64,000 bases of DNA, from assembly GCF_010015445.1 (NCBI RefSeq), contig NC_053116.1:24902607-24966606 (forward strand), written 5' to 3'. Position 1 is the stretch's first letter; every line of letters starts with the position of its first letter. Under the pieces are notes generated by a model. The model ran no database searches. It was not told the origin of the DNA and saw nothing but the letters and a program-made list of their open reading frames with translations. Both the position numbers and the translations under genes were made by a program. Positions 36,363 through 49,603 of this stretch are shown here, piece by piece. This DNA is from Perca fluviatilis. Its lineage: Eukaryota; Chordata; Actinopteri; Perciformes; Percidae.

Positions 36363-37215
36363 CTGTAAAATGGAAAAATAATATATATATTATCATAAAT
36401 ATCTTGAAGACAAGATGTTCCCTGTGTAGCATTCTGTGAAAAGATATAATGGCTGTATTTCTGTGAGTGTTTTGTGGGAAACATGTATTCTCCCAAAATG
36501 GTTCTCTAGTTACTGAACAGGCCACATGACTACAGTCTGTAGACTATGAAAACTATACCTCTGATGAATACAGCATTTGTTTACCGTTGTTTATCTATTG
36601 CCAGCCCACTTGCTAGAATGATCGCACTTCTAGAAAAAGGGCTGTAAGCTTTACACTGAGTGACTTTTTAGTCCTTTTATAGTTCTTAGATTTGCTAGGA
36701 TTCTTTTTAAATGACATCTTGTCATGAATTTTCATCAGTGCTGTTGAGTGGGTGCTCATCCACTAGATGTACCTAAACAACGCGTATCATTCAGAATTAA
36801 ACCAACATATAAATCAAATGCAGGCAGTCCAATTGTTCTTAAAACCAAAGTCTGATGACATGACCCTCTAAACAGTATGGTCCTCCCAAGTCATATTTGG
36901 GTGGGTTCACCGTTTGATACACATACACTCAGATAATATACTGACTAAAGCTTGAAAAGCATGTTCAGACAATGTCCTTCCATTTCATTGTCCACATAAA
37001 GCATGTTCTACTCAACATTGTCCACATAAAAGCATGTTCTACTCAACATTGTCCACATAAGGCATGTTCTACTCGTAGGCGACTGCCCAACCACAAACAC
37101 ATACAAACACACACACATTGAAATATGTTGAAATATAGGTTTGTAGGAATTACATTTTACCACAAATAATCCCCAATTAAGCTGGACATCAGATTTAATT
37201 TCCACTCCGTCCAAC

Positions 37216-37294
37216 CTTGATGAGAGGGCTGAGCCTGACTGGTCTGATTTGGGTGGCTGGATGAGCTGTATGGATGCACTTGCCTTGTGGTCAG
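37216..37294 (-). pseudogene. Exon b, unit 3, frame disrupted
   Basis: 79 bp against 81 in the other units, with several indels. Splice sites remain. Close to the N gap, so the breaks may be sequencing errors. Confidence 0.4.
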
Positions 37295-37509
37295 CTGTAG
37301 AAGATGAAACAGAGACAAAAGGACACAAAGAGAAAGTCCTGGGAATGTACACTAGAGAGGATATTTTATAATTCAGTTGAAATCGAACCATCTCTACTGT
37401 TGACAGACAGAGGGAGAAGCTGAAGCTCTTGCTTTGTAACTCACTGACAACTCTTCCAAGATACAACAATAAGAGCAAGATATTTATAACATCTATCTTG
37501 AAGACATAC

Positions 37510-37580
37510 CTTCAGTAATATCATCAATTGTGGATGTGGATTTGTGGCACCACAAATCTTTGGAGCTCGCCATCAAGGGC
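37510..37580 (-). pseudogene. Exon a, unit 3, frame disrupted
   Basis: 71 bp against 75 in the other units, with deletions on both sides. Acceptor and donor dinucleotides are kept. Only about 200 bp from the N gap. Confidence 0.4.
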
Positions 37581-37780
37581 CTGTAAAATGGAGAAAAAAA
37601 AAATATATATATACTGGCAAATATTCCTAAAGACAAGATGTTCCCCTGTGTAGCACTTTTCTTGTGAAAGATATAATGGCTGTATTTCTGTGGAGTGTTT
37701 TGTCGAAAAACATGTAGCTCCCCAAACCGGGTTCTCTAGTCACTGAACAGGCTACATGACTACAGTCTGTGGTGACCATG

Positions 37781-38030
37781 NNNNNNNNNNNNNNNNNNNN
37801 NNNNNNNNNNNNNNNNNNNNNNNNNNNNNNNNNNNNNNNNNNNNNNNNNNNNNNNNNNNNNNNNNNNNNNNNNNNNNNNNNNNNNNNNNNNNNNNNNNNN
37901 NNNNNNNNNNNNNNNNNNNNNNNNNNNNNNNNNNNNNNNNNNNNNNNNNNNNNNNNNNNNNNNNNNNNNNNNNNNNNNNNNNNNNNNNNNNNNNNNNNNN
38001 NNNNNNNNNNNNNNNNNNNNNNNNNNNNNN
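37781..38030. other. Assembly gap (250 N)
   Basis: A run of exactly 250 N. Sequence on its left ends inside unit 3 of the exon-pair array; sequence on its right starts inside a tox2 exon with scrambled bases. The two flanks have no relation to each other. Confidence 1.
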
Positions 38031-38216
38031 CCTCAAGCCCAGCACAGGTTTCGAGTTACGTGTGCTTCCAGATCAGCCACCTCTGCACCCCCAGCCTAAC
38101 TCTCCTGCATCAGAGCTCCCTGCTCAACCAGCCAATCCGCATGCAGCAGTGCATGCCAATCATCTCACACCAAATGGGGCTCCAGGCGTCTGCATTCCCC
38201 TCCTCTCAGCCAACAG
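38031..38216 (+). pseudogene. tox2: Partial tox2 exon, copy 2, scrambled and frameshifted
   Basis: From about 38065 it matches 13923-14079 but with single-base losses (TCAGCCACC for TCAGCCCACC, CTCTCCTGCATC for CTCTCCCTGCATC and others) that break the frame. The first 34 bases after the gap do not match copy 1 at all. The donor CAGGTTGG is kept. It looks like low-quality sequence at a contig end. Confidence 0.85.
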
Positions 38217-38546
38217 GTTGGTATGGCTATTATTAAAATGAAACATGAACATGAAACACATACATCTGCCAAAGCTCCTCATATAATCACCTTATAAAGT
38301 GTCTGCAGAATGTACTGATATTATCCGGTATCACATCTAATTTAATTTTTTATTATTACTAATTATTGATATATATTTATTACACTTGGAAGCATTGTTG
38401 ATATTGCATAGAAACTTCGGACTGTAATGCTTTTTGGCTATGATTTAAATTTAAGTATCAATGTTTTTATCAGTTTCTGATAAAATGGGAAAACTCTCCA
38501 TTCAATCTCATTGTATTGTATAACAGGCCTCAATCACACTTTAAGC

Positions 38547-39688
38547 ATATGAATCAGTGTTTCTCAACGTAGGCTTCAGAAGATGACGAGCTGGAAGCAA
38601 TATTTTCAAAGGCGTTGCGGTGCCCTTTGGGGGGCGTTTGTTTGAAAGCTAGTTTAAACCAAAGATTCACAATAACGATACATGTTTACACTCTCAACTA
38701 CTTGCATAAAACAGTGGTCTACAACATTAAAACCCGCCAGTTTACAGCACTCGACTTCGGGCCGAGACGGTGTATCACAGCTCTTCTTCTGTAGCTTCTG
38801 TCAGCTTTGTTTGGCGCGCCTTTAATAGAAACGGGGACGTAAGAGCATCATCTTAAATGAGGCTCCGTGCTTACAGCGTAAGCTGCGTTCAGATAAAAAA
38901 AAGCAATCACTGCGGGGTGGTGTGGCGATCCTGTTGTGTTCTTTAACCCCCAATGTAACACAAGTAGACTTTTATATTTCACAGTACCGGTAACAGATTT
39001 TCGTCAGATCATTTATAGAACACAACGTTTCCTACTGCACCTGAATGCAGCTTCATTTCACGGAGAAAGAGAGAGAAGCGAGAGTAGAGACATTGACTAT
39101 GCTTAGTTGTTTGGCAAACATTTAGCTGTTTCACAAGCTCCCGGCAGTTTGGGGCTTGTGTTTGGTGTTTTAAAACTGTCCTGTGGAAGTGATAGAGGCA
39201 GTGATGTAACTGTTTACTGTACAGGACTCTCACACCTGCACAAAATGCAGCGATGTGGGGGTTCGCGTTTCTCAAACTTTTTTTCTGCTATTTACTCGCC
39301 AAGACAAGCGCATAGCAGACATATACTCTTCTAAGCATCAACAAAGTGCTCACACTAACTTTCAAAGGTTGTAAACTTATTTCCATTCAGAAGTAAATCC
39401 TTCCTGCAAACACCTGTAAAATATAATTTCTATATTCACATGGCTTTTTTGATACCTGGGAAACTAATAAATATGTTGTTTGTCATTCAATGATATGATT
39501 TTTGTGATGATTATTTGTGATAACAATAGTAACAACAATAATAGGCCTAATATTCGGGCATAATCATTAATATTCGGGGCAATTAGCCTACATCTTATTT
39601 GATGGTGGGGGGGGGGGGCAGTTAGGGACCTGAATAATGGATAGGGGGGGCGCTGAACATAAAACAGTTGAGAACCACTGATATAAAT
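38547..39688. mobile_element. Non-autonomous hAT element, copy 2
   Basis: Same insertion as 14414-15561. Body 38555-39680 (1126 bp). The right target duplication is ATATAAAT; the left one is ATATGAAT, one base different from copy 1. Several small indels relative to copy 1 lie in G-runs. Confidence 0.88.
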
Positions 39689-40007
39689 GAAGAAGAACAA
39701 AGCTTTAAAAAACGTAACTTTTTTCTCTAATTTAGTGGCAAACAAACTTTTTTCTACTTTCCCTAGTTTCTAGGAGTCTAAAATGTCTCCAATCCAGCAG
39801 GGGGTTTGACATGTCTGTGTAAGAAGTGTGATTTTAAGATCCTGTTCCTGTTTCCCACCCACCAAGCTCAAAAGCAACTTATAAAAAACACTGACAACAT
39901 TTGGCCTCATACAGTATCATGGCTCAGCAAACTTTAATGGCTAGCCATCTCAAAGCTACAACGATATAACTGCTTTTTCTCTCCTTTCTCTCTTCTCCAT
40001 TCGGCAG

Positions 40008-40147
40008 GGATTCTCCCATATTCAGGCTGATTACCAGAACAGTGTCGGGGGCTCACAGTCTCCAGGGGCCCCTAACCCAGTGCACGGCCAGAACCCTGAC
40101 TGGGACAGCGAGTACTGCAACAGGGACTGTGGACCCAACCACTGCAG
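40008..40147 (+). CDS. tox2: tox2 penultimate coding exon, copy 2
   Basis: 140 bp with the same splice sites as 15881-16020. Differences are Gly to Val (GGG to GTG) and the split codon AG|C (Ser) in place of AA|C (Asn). The frame is intact, but the upstream exon of this copy is broken, so this is not a complete gene. Confidence 0.85.
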
Positions 40148-41041
40148 GTGAGTGCATCACATATTGTGTTATGTATAGTGATCATTGTGTTATGAACATG
40201 ATGGTTAAGAAGAAGAAATCACTTTGAAAAGATGGCCCAGAATAAAAATGTCTTTACCTCTGTAAATCCAATCCTGGACATTTGACTGTTGAGAATAGTA
40301 AGTAGTTGTCTGACAGTTACTCATTTTCCAAATGAGTTGCTCTAAACCACTTCACTTTCACACTCAGAGACTCAGACAGTATTAATCATGAACTGCGATT
40401 TCTCTGCTAAAGCAAGGCATCTCCTTGAAATTGAAATGAGTAATGCAGCAGTAGAACAATGCTATTACCGAGCTTGGAGAAAGTGTGACATCCAATTAAG
40501 TTTGCCTGTGTTTTGCTCAGCACACATTGCCTTATTGAATCAAGCTATTCAAGCAGGTACAAGAGGAATGTTGTTTTGTTTCACACCTGAAACTTGGTGT
40601 TGCTATTCTGAGAGGCAGCAGAGCTGGAGGTCTCCTGTATTTAGCGCTGATTCATCTGTATGTCAAATGGGATCACGCCTGGGTCAAATCATGTTTGGTG
40701 CTCTTTGAAGTAGATTGAGTCTTTGCTTGAACCTTAGTTTGGAGTTTTGGAGCGTGCTAAATTATTTCCTGTGTGTCGGTAAAGATAACTGGAGAACAGT
40801 CTTTGTATTTGACATTTCGAGTACCAAGTGATTTGCAAATTCTGACTTTAGTTTTTTCATTATACTGATTGATGTCTGCTGACAGCTTTTATGTTTGTTT
40901 GGAGCTGCTACCTTCGCCAGGTCTTCCTTGAAATAGATCTCTCACTGGGATATCCTGATGAAATACAGGATACACAGAAAATACATGTAGTCAATCATTG
41001 TATTCACATGTCAGACATTAATGCAGTTTCTTCTTCTTTAG

Positions 41042-41084
41042 CAGTGGCATGGGAGCTCGGGACAAGCCTCTCTACCTCACTTGA
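41042..41084 (+). CDS. tox2: tox2 last coding exon, copy 2
   Basis: 43 bp, reads SGMGARDKPLYLT then TGA. The Arg before DK matches the TOX-family C-terminus, unlike the Pro in copy 1, so this copy probably holds the true residue. Confidence 0.88.
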
Positions 41085-43197
41085 AGTTGAAAGACCTCCA
41101 AATGTCAGACTCCAGGGAGCGTTCCACCATAACAACAACGTCATCGATGTATCTGCTTTTACACCATTTTGTTTTTCTTTTTTTTTGTGACGGATTTCGA
41201 AAATCCCAAAGACTGCTACAGTAACTTCACCTATTTGCCAAGCACTTAGATCGGCCAGAAGCCTGAGGCACTTCTCTTGCATTTTTTTCTCTTGCTTTTT
41301 TCCTTATCAGCGAACTTTCCATTTTTCTGTGGGGGCAGTGAGCTTTAAGCTCATGCCAACATACTGGAAATGAAGACCAAAAAAAAAAAGTCTTCTTATT
41401 CTCTTTTGAATTTTTTAAAGATGCTCTCTCTCCTCTTCACTCCATTACTCTGTGTTTGCCATGGACTGCCCTCATTGGGGAGATGAAATGCTCTAAGCAT
41501 ACTCAAAGCGTAGGGGTCTTGGGGTAGAAAAGCTAATGCAGGAAACTAGAATATAGTCACCTCAGCAGGGGTGGATGTACTTCAGGACAGACTGAAACAC
41601 CCCGACTGAGTAAAAGCAAAGTGAAATCATAATGAAGATAGTCACATACACTTAAGACATTTGTAAATCATCCTCGCCCCCTAGTAAAGGACTCCCTCTT
41701 TTCCTTTCTTTCTCACAGAGTGATTGTAAATATCACCAAAATTGATCCCTCTTATCTGTGTATTTAGCTGCAGTCCCTTGCTTTCTTTTTTTAAAACATT
41801 ACTTTTGTTTGGTTTTGTGACTTTCGTGCAGGCGGATTCAGTGAGGGAATACACACACTAAAAGTTGTGTGGCAACTGTGTTCACTGGTCTTGTTTCTCT
41901 ATAAACGAGAGAGAAATGCAAAGACTGTAAAACGCTCCATTTCCTCCTTAACTGGCGGAGCTCTGATAGAGAGTGTCACTCTCGTCACATGGCCTCAGGA
42001 CGTTACAGAACTGTAGAGGTCAAAGGTTGATACCTCTCCTTTTAGCTCATCCTCCTCTTGGTCAATAAGGACCGCCCCCCCCCCCACCTGTAACCCCGCC
42101 CACCTACCCTTAGTCCTGACACCACTTGTACAGGTGAATTAAAAAAAAAAAAGTTGCTAAATGTGAAATGTTACTAAAGAAAAAAAAACATAACAGTGGG
42201 TTTTAAAGTTTTTGACTAGTTTTATTAGGTGTTTTAGAATTGTGTTGAACTTATCTTTATCATTTTTTGTGAAGACAAAAAAATTCTGAAGATATTTTGT
42301 TTTTTCATTGTAGCAGGATTTGCGTTTCGGAGGAACAGTCATGGGGGTAGATATTTTAAGTTTGTGTATAAACCTGCCAAATGTACTTCTTTAATTTGTA
42401 AAGCCAGTGATGAGAGAACCCATTTTGTTTTGTTGAAAATCACATGTTTTACAATATGGTCATTCTATTTAATTTGGTTGCAGTTTTCACATCTATTTAT
42501 GAATGATATGAAGTAACGTTTTGGCTTATTTTTCATCAGGGTGCATTATTATTATTATAATTATTGATCAAACAACATGATTATTAGAATAATAAATATT
42601 TTTTCAGAAATTGTTGTTGGTGCAATACAAGTGTACCAGCATTAGATTCATTTTGAGTCACAAATACTTCTTTTGTTTTCTTTTGTCTGTAATAAAATGT
42701 TTAAAGTGGAGAAACTGATGTGCATGTCTCTACTTATTTTATCATTTGGTTTACATCTCAACACATTCATTAGTAATTTGATGAGTAGCGCCTGATAGCT
42801 GTGGCAGTCTATAAACATAACTTTGCATTCGCCTGCTGAGGTTAATGAGGAGAATTATCTCTGATGTTGTAGGAACGTTAATGTGACTGCTCTCACGGGG
42901 TTCATTAGGTGAGCAGTTTAGGCTTCACAGTGTACCTTTAATAAACTTTAACCTTTCCACAGTTTTTTCTTTTTTTTTTCTTTTCATAAAAGACATCCAG
43001 ACATAATCAGTATAGTACATCAAGCAACATTTTTTTGCTCGTTGGTTGTGTTTTCTGCTAAAGGTGTGATGATGAAAGAGTTGATGCAGCAGTACATGGT
43101 CTTTCAGAGATCTACCTGAGAAGAAAAATAGGACTGCCATTTACTTATAAATTTCACAGTTGGATTAAAGATAGAATAGAAATGGAATTTATCATCC

Positions 43198-43262
<65 letters not shown>
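43198..43262. repeat. (CT)n microsatellite, copy 2
   Basis: About 64 bp of CT in the position that holds poly-T in copy 1; flanks are identical. Confidence 0.9.
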
Positions 43263-43267
<5 letters not shown>

Positions 43268-45173
43268 ATGATGATGACGCAGTGCCCCCTAGAGCTGATT
43301 CATAAAATTTACCTTATTGTTTTTCAGCTCCCCTAACCTAAAAAGAATCAGATCATTACAGCTCAATGGCTTCAGCTAGACTGCTGGTGAAGTGTAATAC
43401 TGATGTGTTTTATTGACAATAAAAGACAACAAAGACCTTTACCTCACCACCATTACCCTTATCCCACAACCTTGGTTTTGGGGCAGCTTCCAGATGTGAA
43501 TGTGTGTAACTGTATGAGCGTGAACAGAAAAAGAAGAGGGCTTTGCTCTCAGCAAAAATACAATTACATTAAAAATATATTAAAAAGTTAAATACACTCA
43601 AGAAGTTTCATTTGTTGGCAGATGGGAGCAGAATAATGGAATATTTCACACTACACATAGCTTTAAAGACAGATGTTTTATGTACAAACACTGTTATGGC
43701 TGATTACAACTGTATGAAAGCAATAATGTGTTGGATTGGGCCTCTCTGCTGTTTTACGTCTCATACTGATGTTCCTCTATCGCCATCTGCTGGTGTCATC
43801 TAGTGCTGGTGGTGAGTCCCTGGTTCAAAAACTATTAAAGGTAATCAACAACATCTTCATTTTATATGTTTCAGAAATGCAAAAAGGAAGGTTTATAAAG
43901 AGAAAACACAAGTCTATCCTGGTCTGTATGACCCTTACTATGTTTTTTCTCATTTTGAGGGCTTCTCAACAGAATAAGAAAAAAACATTTAGTCTAGGAT
44001 TGAGGCCTACAACTTTAATAAAAATGTTGTAATGAACCAAGCCAAAACCAAAATCTACAAATGAGGAAAGATTTTAAAATGATGTATAAACATGAATTAG
44101 TAAATTTCTTTTTGGCTTCTTTTCTTTTCTTTTTTTATTGTAAGACTAATCTTGAAACAAGTCAAAATGCTCAGTGGACAAGTGGATTTATTTCACCAGC
44201 CAGGCAAAAATGTTCTTGTTTTATGAAAAATTGATCTCGAAGGCTCAATACAAACAACTACATTATGTATGAAGATTAATGTTGATGATGTGTTTTCTGT
44301 GAAGTTGAGAGTCAATCTCACCTCAGCTAGTTAAATAAAATTGAAACTCCATGCAGATAGAGTTTTGCCCAGGGGTTATTTCACAACATCGAAAGCTGGC
44401 CAGGATACTTAGAAAAATTGTATGTGCGATAATTAATTAAATCTGTAAAATACATTTCCAACTAGCATATTGCATGTTAAAGATTGCTCATAATAAATAA
44501 ACCTAAGTATGTTTTAATGTCTTTTTATGTACGTATATTAGACTCCACAGCTGGGCTTTACTATACTGTATGTACTGATTTATAATAATAGGCTACAAAT
44601 TAAATGAACTGGTCAAGTCCCTACATGATGCCCTCCCTTTCTGCAAAAGGTATCAAAATACTCTATACGTCACTTGTGCAATATTGGCTTCTTGCGTGTC
44701 CAATCTCCCATCACTAATATTGTCTACTGCAGCTCTGATACTGGTTCCATCGGCAACCATCAGACCCTCTCATTTCCTCTTCAGACGGATATGAACTCTC
44801 CTGACAGCACAGGCATCGGCAGCACCATTGTCTGACAGCCAACAAACAAGACAAGACAAACAAGAGAGGACAGATCACTACCCAAACACTTGATGGCTGA
44901 GATGATACCACCGTTGGACGACATTTTGAGAAAATCCTGCTTGTGAAACATCCTCATTTGGATAGAAGCTATCTTGTGTTTTGGGATTGCTTGTTCTATT
45001 AGAAACTGTTATCTGCTGAGAGGCTGGGCCTGGCCTTTTTGTTAACTGATGCAAGTATATTAGGACGCTGCATTTACGCAGCAGTGAGTAATCTGATTTC
45101 AACCCTCTGAGGAACACATCCTTTGTTGGCTTTACAAAACACAAACAACCAGGCTGACTTTGAACAAAAATAT

Positions 45174-47425
45174 TTTATTGTATAGTTTATTGTTACATGT
45201 ACCCGCCATAGTCACTGACATACAACAGTTACAATAATTGACATGGGTACTTTCAATTTTTAAGATTAAAAATATGCTAACAGAGTTTGTTCTCCATAAC
45301 ATTTTCATTAAGCAAACACCATAGATGAATTACCAATGCTTACCACTTTGTACACAGAGATACAGCATGTTGTGCATAACATGAAATATATGATGGGATC
45401 TGCAGAGATTATTTATCTGCATAGTAAACAATATGATGTGTTTTTTAGACACCCTCTGTTATAATTTAATTGGGTTTATTGAAGCTATAGTGGGTAGTTT
45501 ATGTCGCCCCCATGAGGAATTGTAATGGCCTGGTTGGCAAGCTTCATTCACAGCTCATTTCCTAAGGGGCGTCACCAACGGACGCTGCTCAAATGATTCT
45601 GGGCGCAATTAGATAGTCCAACCAATCAGACCAACGATCCGGGTGACGTAGCAGCGACAGCGGCATCAACAGGGTTGCTGCGCTTCGGTGTAGTGGCCGT
45701 CATGTTGAATGTACAAAAAGCTGCTTGCTGCGCTATCGTCATCGTGTAAAGCACTAAAGCTTTAAGGGCACATTCATAATTTGGCTATTACTTCATCCAT
45801 TGTGCTGTTCATTGTTGTGTCTCTAGCTATCTGACTGTTGAAGAAAAATAAATATTGGGGTGAAAAAGGTGCATTATGTTCAAAAGTTTGTAATAAACTT
45901 TCATATCAACTTCCATTTTCATTAGAGTTGTTAGGGCGTTGTTGCCATCAGGTGGTAATTATACTGAAGATGTATTCACTTCTTTTACATGTAGATTTAT
46001 TTACATAGTGGTATTTTTAAACTTTGGTTGATCATTGTCCAGTTTGTTGTGATGCTTTCCAATTTCCATTCTTTCAGCCTTTCCCTCGTACTGCTGTCTG
46101 CCGTTGTGAGAAATTCAAAACACTTCAGCTCCATTTATGTTGGAAGAATGGCACTATTTTTTGTTTTGTGTCTATGCATTATTATTGAATTTTACTGTAT
46201 GCATTTCCAGTTGACCCGGCAGTGTCCTGCAAAACCTGGACTGTAGAGGCTGACCCTCCTTCACTTCCCTCTGCGACTGTTATTTTGAGTAGACTGGTAA
46301 TGTGCTTACAATAACTTTGGGAAAACCCCAGATATTCACTTTAAAAGTAAGATTGTATAGGTAAAATATAAAAGCAAAGCTGATGTCACTAAATTTGCAA
46401 CATTCATTTTGGTCTTTTAGTGCCAATGCAACAAAGAAAAACTGGAATATCAGCACTGACATGGCTGGCACAGATAATAATGATACAAGCAATAAAAAAC
46501 ACTAACGCTAAAATGGAGTCTTCTAAACACAACTAGAAGGACATCTACGCAGGTCTTCAGTTTCTTATAATAATGCCTCACAAACAACCGCTGGTATTCA
46601 CTGTCATTTCATCAAATAACATCACATGTGGAGCACTGACTCTGACACGGGTAGAATAACATGATACATCTTCAGGAAACATTACATACACTGTCTTATC
46701 TCACTTTAGCTTGTCCTTGCAGATAGTGTTGTGGATTCATTTTACAAATGCATACAAAAAATACAAATATTGAAATCAGTTGTCATTACCACAAATATTA
46801 GTAGCGTATGTGTATAATGTAATCAGTGTAATGCTAGTTAACTATTTCCTCTACCAAGCCTGATCTTATTTATACACTATACACTGTCAGTTACGTATGT
46901 TCCTTATGTCTTTTTACTTTGAATTAGTCCATACATCATTGACTGTAACAGAAAGTCCTCAGTTTTAACTCAAAGGTTATTAGCTTTCATATTCTATAAA
47001 ACTGTAAACTATAATAAAATATGTGAAGCTTGGTTGTTAGTTTTTATCAAATGTCTCACTAAGCCACTCATTTGTAAACTTTAGGTGAACAATTAACTTG
47101 TATGTTTTAGGCCACCAGAGTATATTGTATGCAACTTCTAACACACACAATTAATTATGTGTCTGCAACAATTACTCACATTTTAAGATCATAGCATGAC
47201 TCTCCATTAACTAACTAACATACAACATGTAAGCATGTTCTAGCATTCTTGGAAAATGTCAAAAACCTGACGAAGATTTTTCAAGTTTTTTAAACATTTT
47301 GTAGTGTTCACAAAATATGCCTTTAAAAAAACTGCTTTAGCCAAATCACAAGTGAATTAATATAAACATATTAAGAATGTTCAGGCGAAGATATTGACAG
47401 TCCATCTTGTTCAGTCTGTCCAGCA
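45174..47425 (-). other. slc7a5: slc7a5 3' UTR with poly(A) signals
   Basis: Follows the TAA of the intact transporter. Minus-strand AATAAA signals lie at 45174-45179 and 45186-45191. About 2.2 kb, AT-rich, with the GC-richer repeat-like block at about 45520-45780. The gene is tail to tail with tox2, whose own 3' UTR ends about 2 kb before. Confidence 0.6.
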
Positions 47426-47502
47426 TTATTCATCCTCCTCGCGCTGCTCCCTCTCCTCAGGAACAGACATGAAGATCTTCTGACAGAACATGGTGAAGAT
47501 TT
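47426..47502 (-). CDS. slc7a5: slc7a5 exon 11 (last), cytosolic C-terminus
   Basis: 77 bp from acceptor TCCTCAG to TAA (47426-47428). Encodes EIFTMFCQKIFMSVPEE and an acidic EREQREEDE tail. FCQK near the end resembles the LAT1 C-terminus (LCQKLMQVVP as I recall it). Enters in phase 1. Confidence 0.9.
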
Positions 47503-47792
47503 CTGAGGAGAAACAACTCATCACATCAGCCCTATCAGCCCTGTCTGTTTTCTTTTTCTGGGTCACTGTAGGTCGAATGTTGTCAGATTGTATTACACAT
47601 TGGATCAACACCTTGGTTTGAGTCCTTCAAGCCGACTATATAAACAAACCAAATGTATCAATGACCACAGCTGCACATGAGTGGATATTCTCACAGGATT
47701 TCCCAAAAAACTGTAATGAATGCTTCTCCGGCCTTGCCTAAACAAATAGACAAAGACGGTATTAAAAAAAACAACTAAAATGGCTCACTCAC

Positions 47793-47967
47793 CCAGCATC
47801 TTCTTGATCACATGGGGTTTTTTCCACTTGTAGCCCAGTAGGTACGCTGGGATGCCTGTAAGAATAATGCCGCTGCCTAACAGGCACTCAAATGGAGCAG
47901 CCCAGAACGACACAACGATCATGAAGACACAGCCCAAAACGAAAGTCACAGGGATGAACAGATACAC
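47793..47967 (-). CDS. slc7a5: slc7a5 exon 10, last transmembrane segments
   Basis: 175 bp, phase 0 in, phase 1 out (GGTGAGT donor). Reads VYLFIPVTFVLGCVFMIVVS, then FWAAPFECLLGSGIILTGIP and YLLGYKWKKP. Two hydrophobic spans fit TM11-12 of LAT1-type transporters. Confidence 0.93.
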
Positions 47968-48351
47968 CTGCAGAAAGACATTACAATAGATGTAGCTGTT
48001 TGTTTCTGTTAGAACAAAGAGAGGAAGAGGAGAGTAGATAAAATACTAATATTTGAAAAAATGACGGCATTTTTAGAGAATGGATCTTCTGAAATGTTTT
48101 AATTTAATTTATTAATTTAGTCTTTTTTTCATGACGACATTGCTGCCTTTGGTTATGTACAGTAATACGTTTGTGAAATAATATATGCATCTCTAAAAAG
48201 CTGGAAAATGTAAGCAAAACTATAAATGTCATGAACTGAATAATGTAAAGGCATCATAATAATGCAACTTTGACTGATGATTTAATAAGATAATGATAAG
48301 CAGTCGAAGTTATTTGCCTAACTGGGTTATTTGTGTATATAATCAATTAAA

Positions 48352-48540
48352 ACCAGTGGTGGAAAGTAAGAAAGTACATTTTCTCAATACTGTACTTAAG
48401 TACAAATTTTGTGCTTTACTTAAGTATTTCAATTTTCTGTTACTGTATACCGACACTCCACTACAATTCAGAGGGAAGATTTTACTTTTGACTCCACTAC
48501 ATTTATTTGATAACTTTCACTGGTTACTACAAATTAAAAT
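48352..48540. mobile_element. Teleost dispersed element starting AGTGGTGGAAAGTAA (copy 2)
   Basis: Same insertion as 24173-24360 in the slc7a5 intron between exons 9 and 10. Confidence 0.6.
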
Positions 48541-49062
48541 GAATAATACAAAATAGAATCAACAAGTAAATTATGATGTATCATTATAATTTAAGATATG
48601 ACTTTATTGATTTCCAGGGGCAATTCACAAGGTACTCACCCATCAGTATTTAAAGTAATTAAAATTATTTCCATCTTTATCAGCTGCCATTTATTTTTGG
48701 CTGGTTGGGCAACAATTCCATAATAATCTTTCAACAAATTGTAATTCAAGTGGTCTCCAATTATATAATAAATGGGCCATTCTGCATGATAAGTACTTAC
48801 ACTTTTATTTTGATACTTGAAGTTTGAGCTATATTTACTCCTTGTTAGAGGTTCATCTTTTAAAACAAATGGGAAGAAAGCCTCAGGCTCAAAGGAAAGA
48901 TGAAAGACTGGTCAACCAAAGTAATATTCCCATGATGAAACAGAAACAAAGAGCCATGTATATGTGTGCAAACACCACTCCCTCCTATTCTGAAAACACA
49001 GTATGGTTCCACTTCCAACCGACAACAGGAGCAGTGATACAATGGTGCTTTCATTTTTTTTA

Positions 49063-49093
<31 letters not shown>

Positions 49094-49244
49094 GGTGGAT
49101 GCTCAATGAAACCAGGAGACATGTTGATGTTTTGGCCAGACAAAGAAACTGGCTGAGGTTCAGGTAGAGCAAAGGTCTTACATCACTTGTATACCTCTTA
49201 GTGATTATTAAATGCAACACAACCTTTAGTCTAGGGTACTCTAC

Positions 49245-49394
49245 CTTAATTGGCCTTCTGAGGTCGGGCTTGGTAAAGCGCAGCCAGAGCATGCCAGCAA
49301 TGGCCATACCAACACACAGCCAGGTGAAGAAGCTGAAGAGATTGATGACAGAGAAGATGTCCTGGGAGATGGCGTACATCATGGACAGCAAACA
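49245..49394 (-). CDS. slc7a5: slc7a5 exon 9
   Basis: 150 bp, phase 0/0. Encodes [20 protein letters not shown], then [20 protein letters not shown] and KPDLRRPIK. The DIFSVIN, WLCV and RRPIK blocks match LAT1 closely and separate it from y+LAT members. Confidence 0.95.
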
Positions 49395-49603
49395 CTGATA
49401 CAAGGGAAAAGGAAGTTTTGTATTAGTCTTGTAGCATATAAACACACACATGTACTCCTCAAGTTATTTGGAAATATGTTCTTGTGGAATATGTGTTATG
49501 GTAAATGCGTTCATGCTGTGAACATTCAGAGAGTTGTAACTAATTTTAGGGGCTTTGACAACAGAAATCTTGTCTAATTATCTAATTGTTGCCACTGTTC
49601 ATC

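Larger units (their letters stand above)
34415..37780 (-). repeat. Tandem array of three 1.2-kb units carrying an exon pair
   Basis: Landmarks repeat in order: TTAAAACCAAAG (34411, 35657, 36839), the exon-b block, the exon-a block, and the AGACAAGATGTTCCCTGTGT stretch. Spacings are about 1246 and 1182 bp. The third unit is cut by the N gap. Units 2 and 3 resemble each other most; unit 3 shows many small indels towards the gap, suggesting poor consensus quality. Confidence 0.9.
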
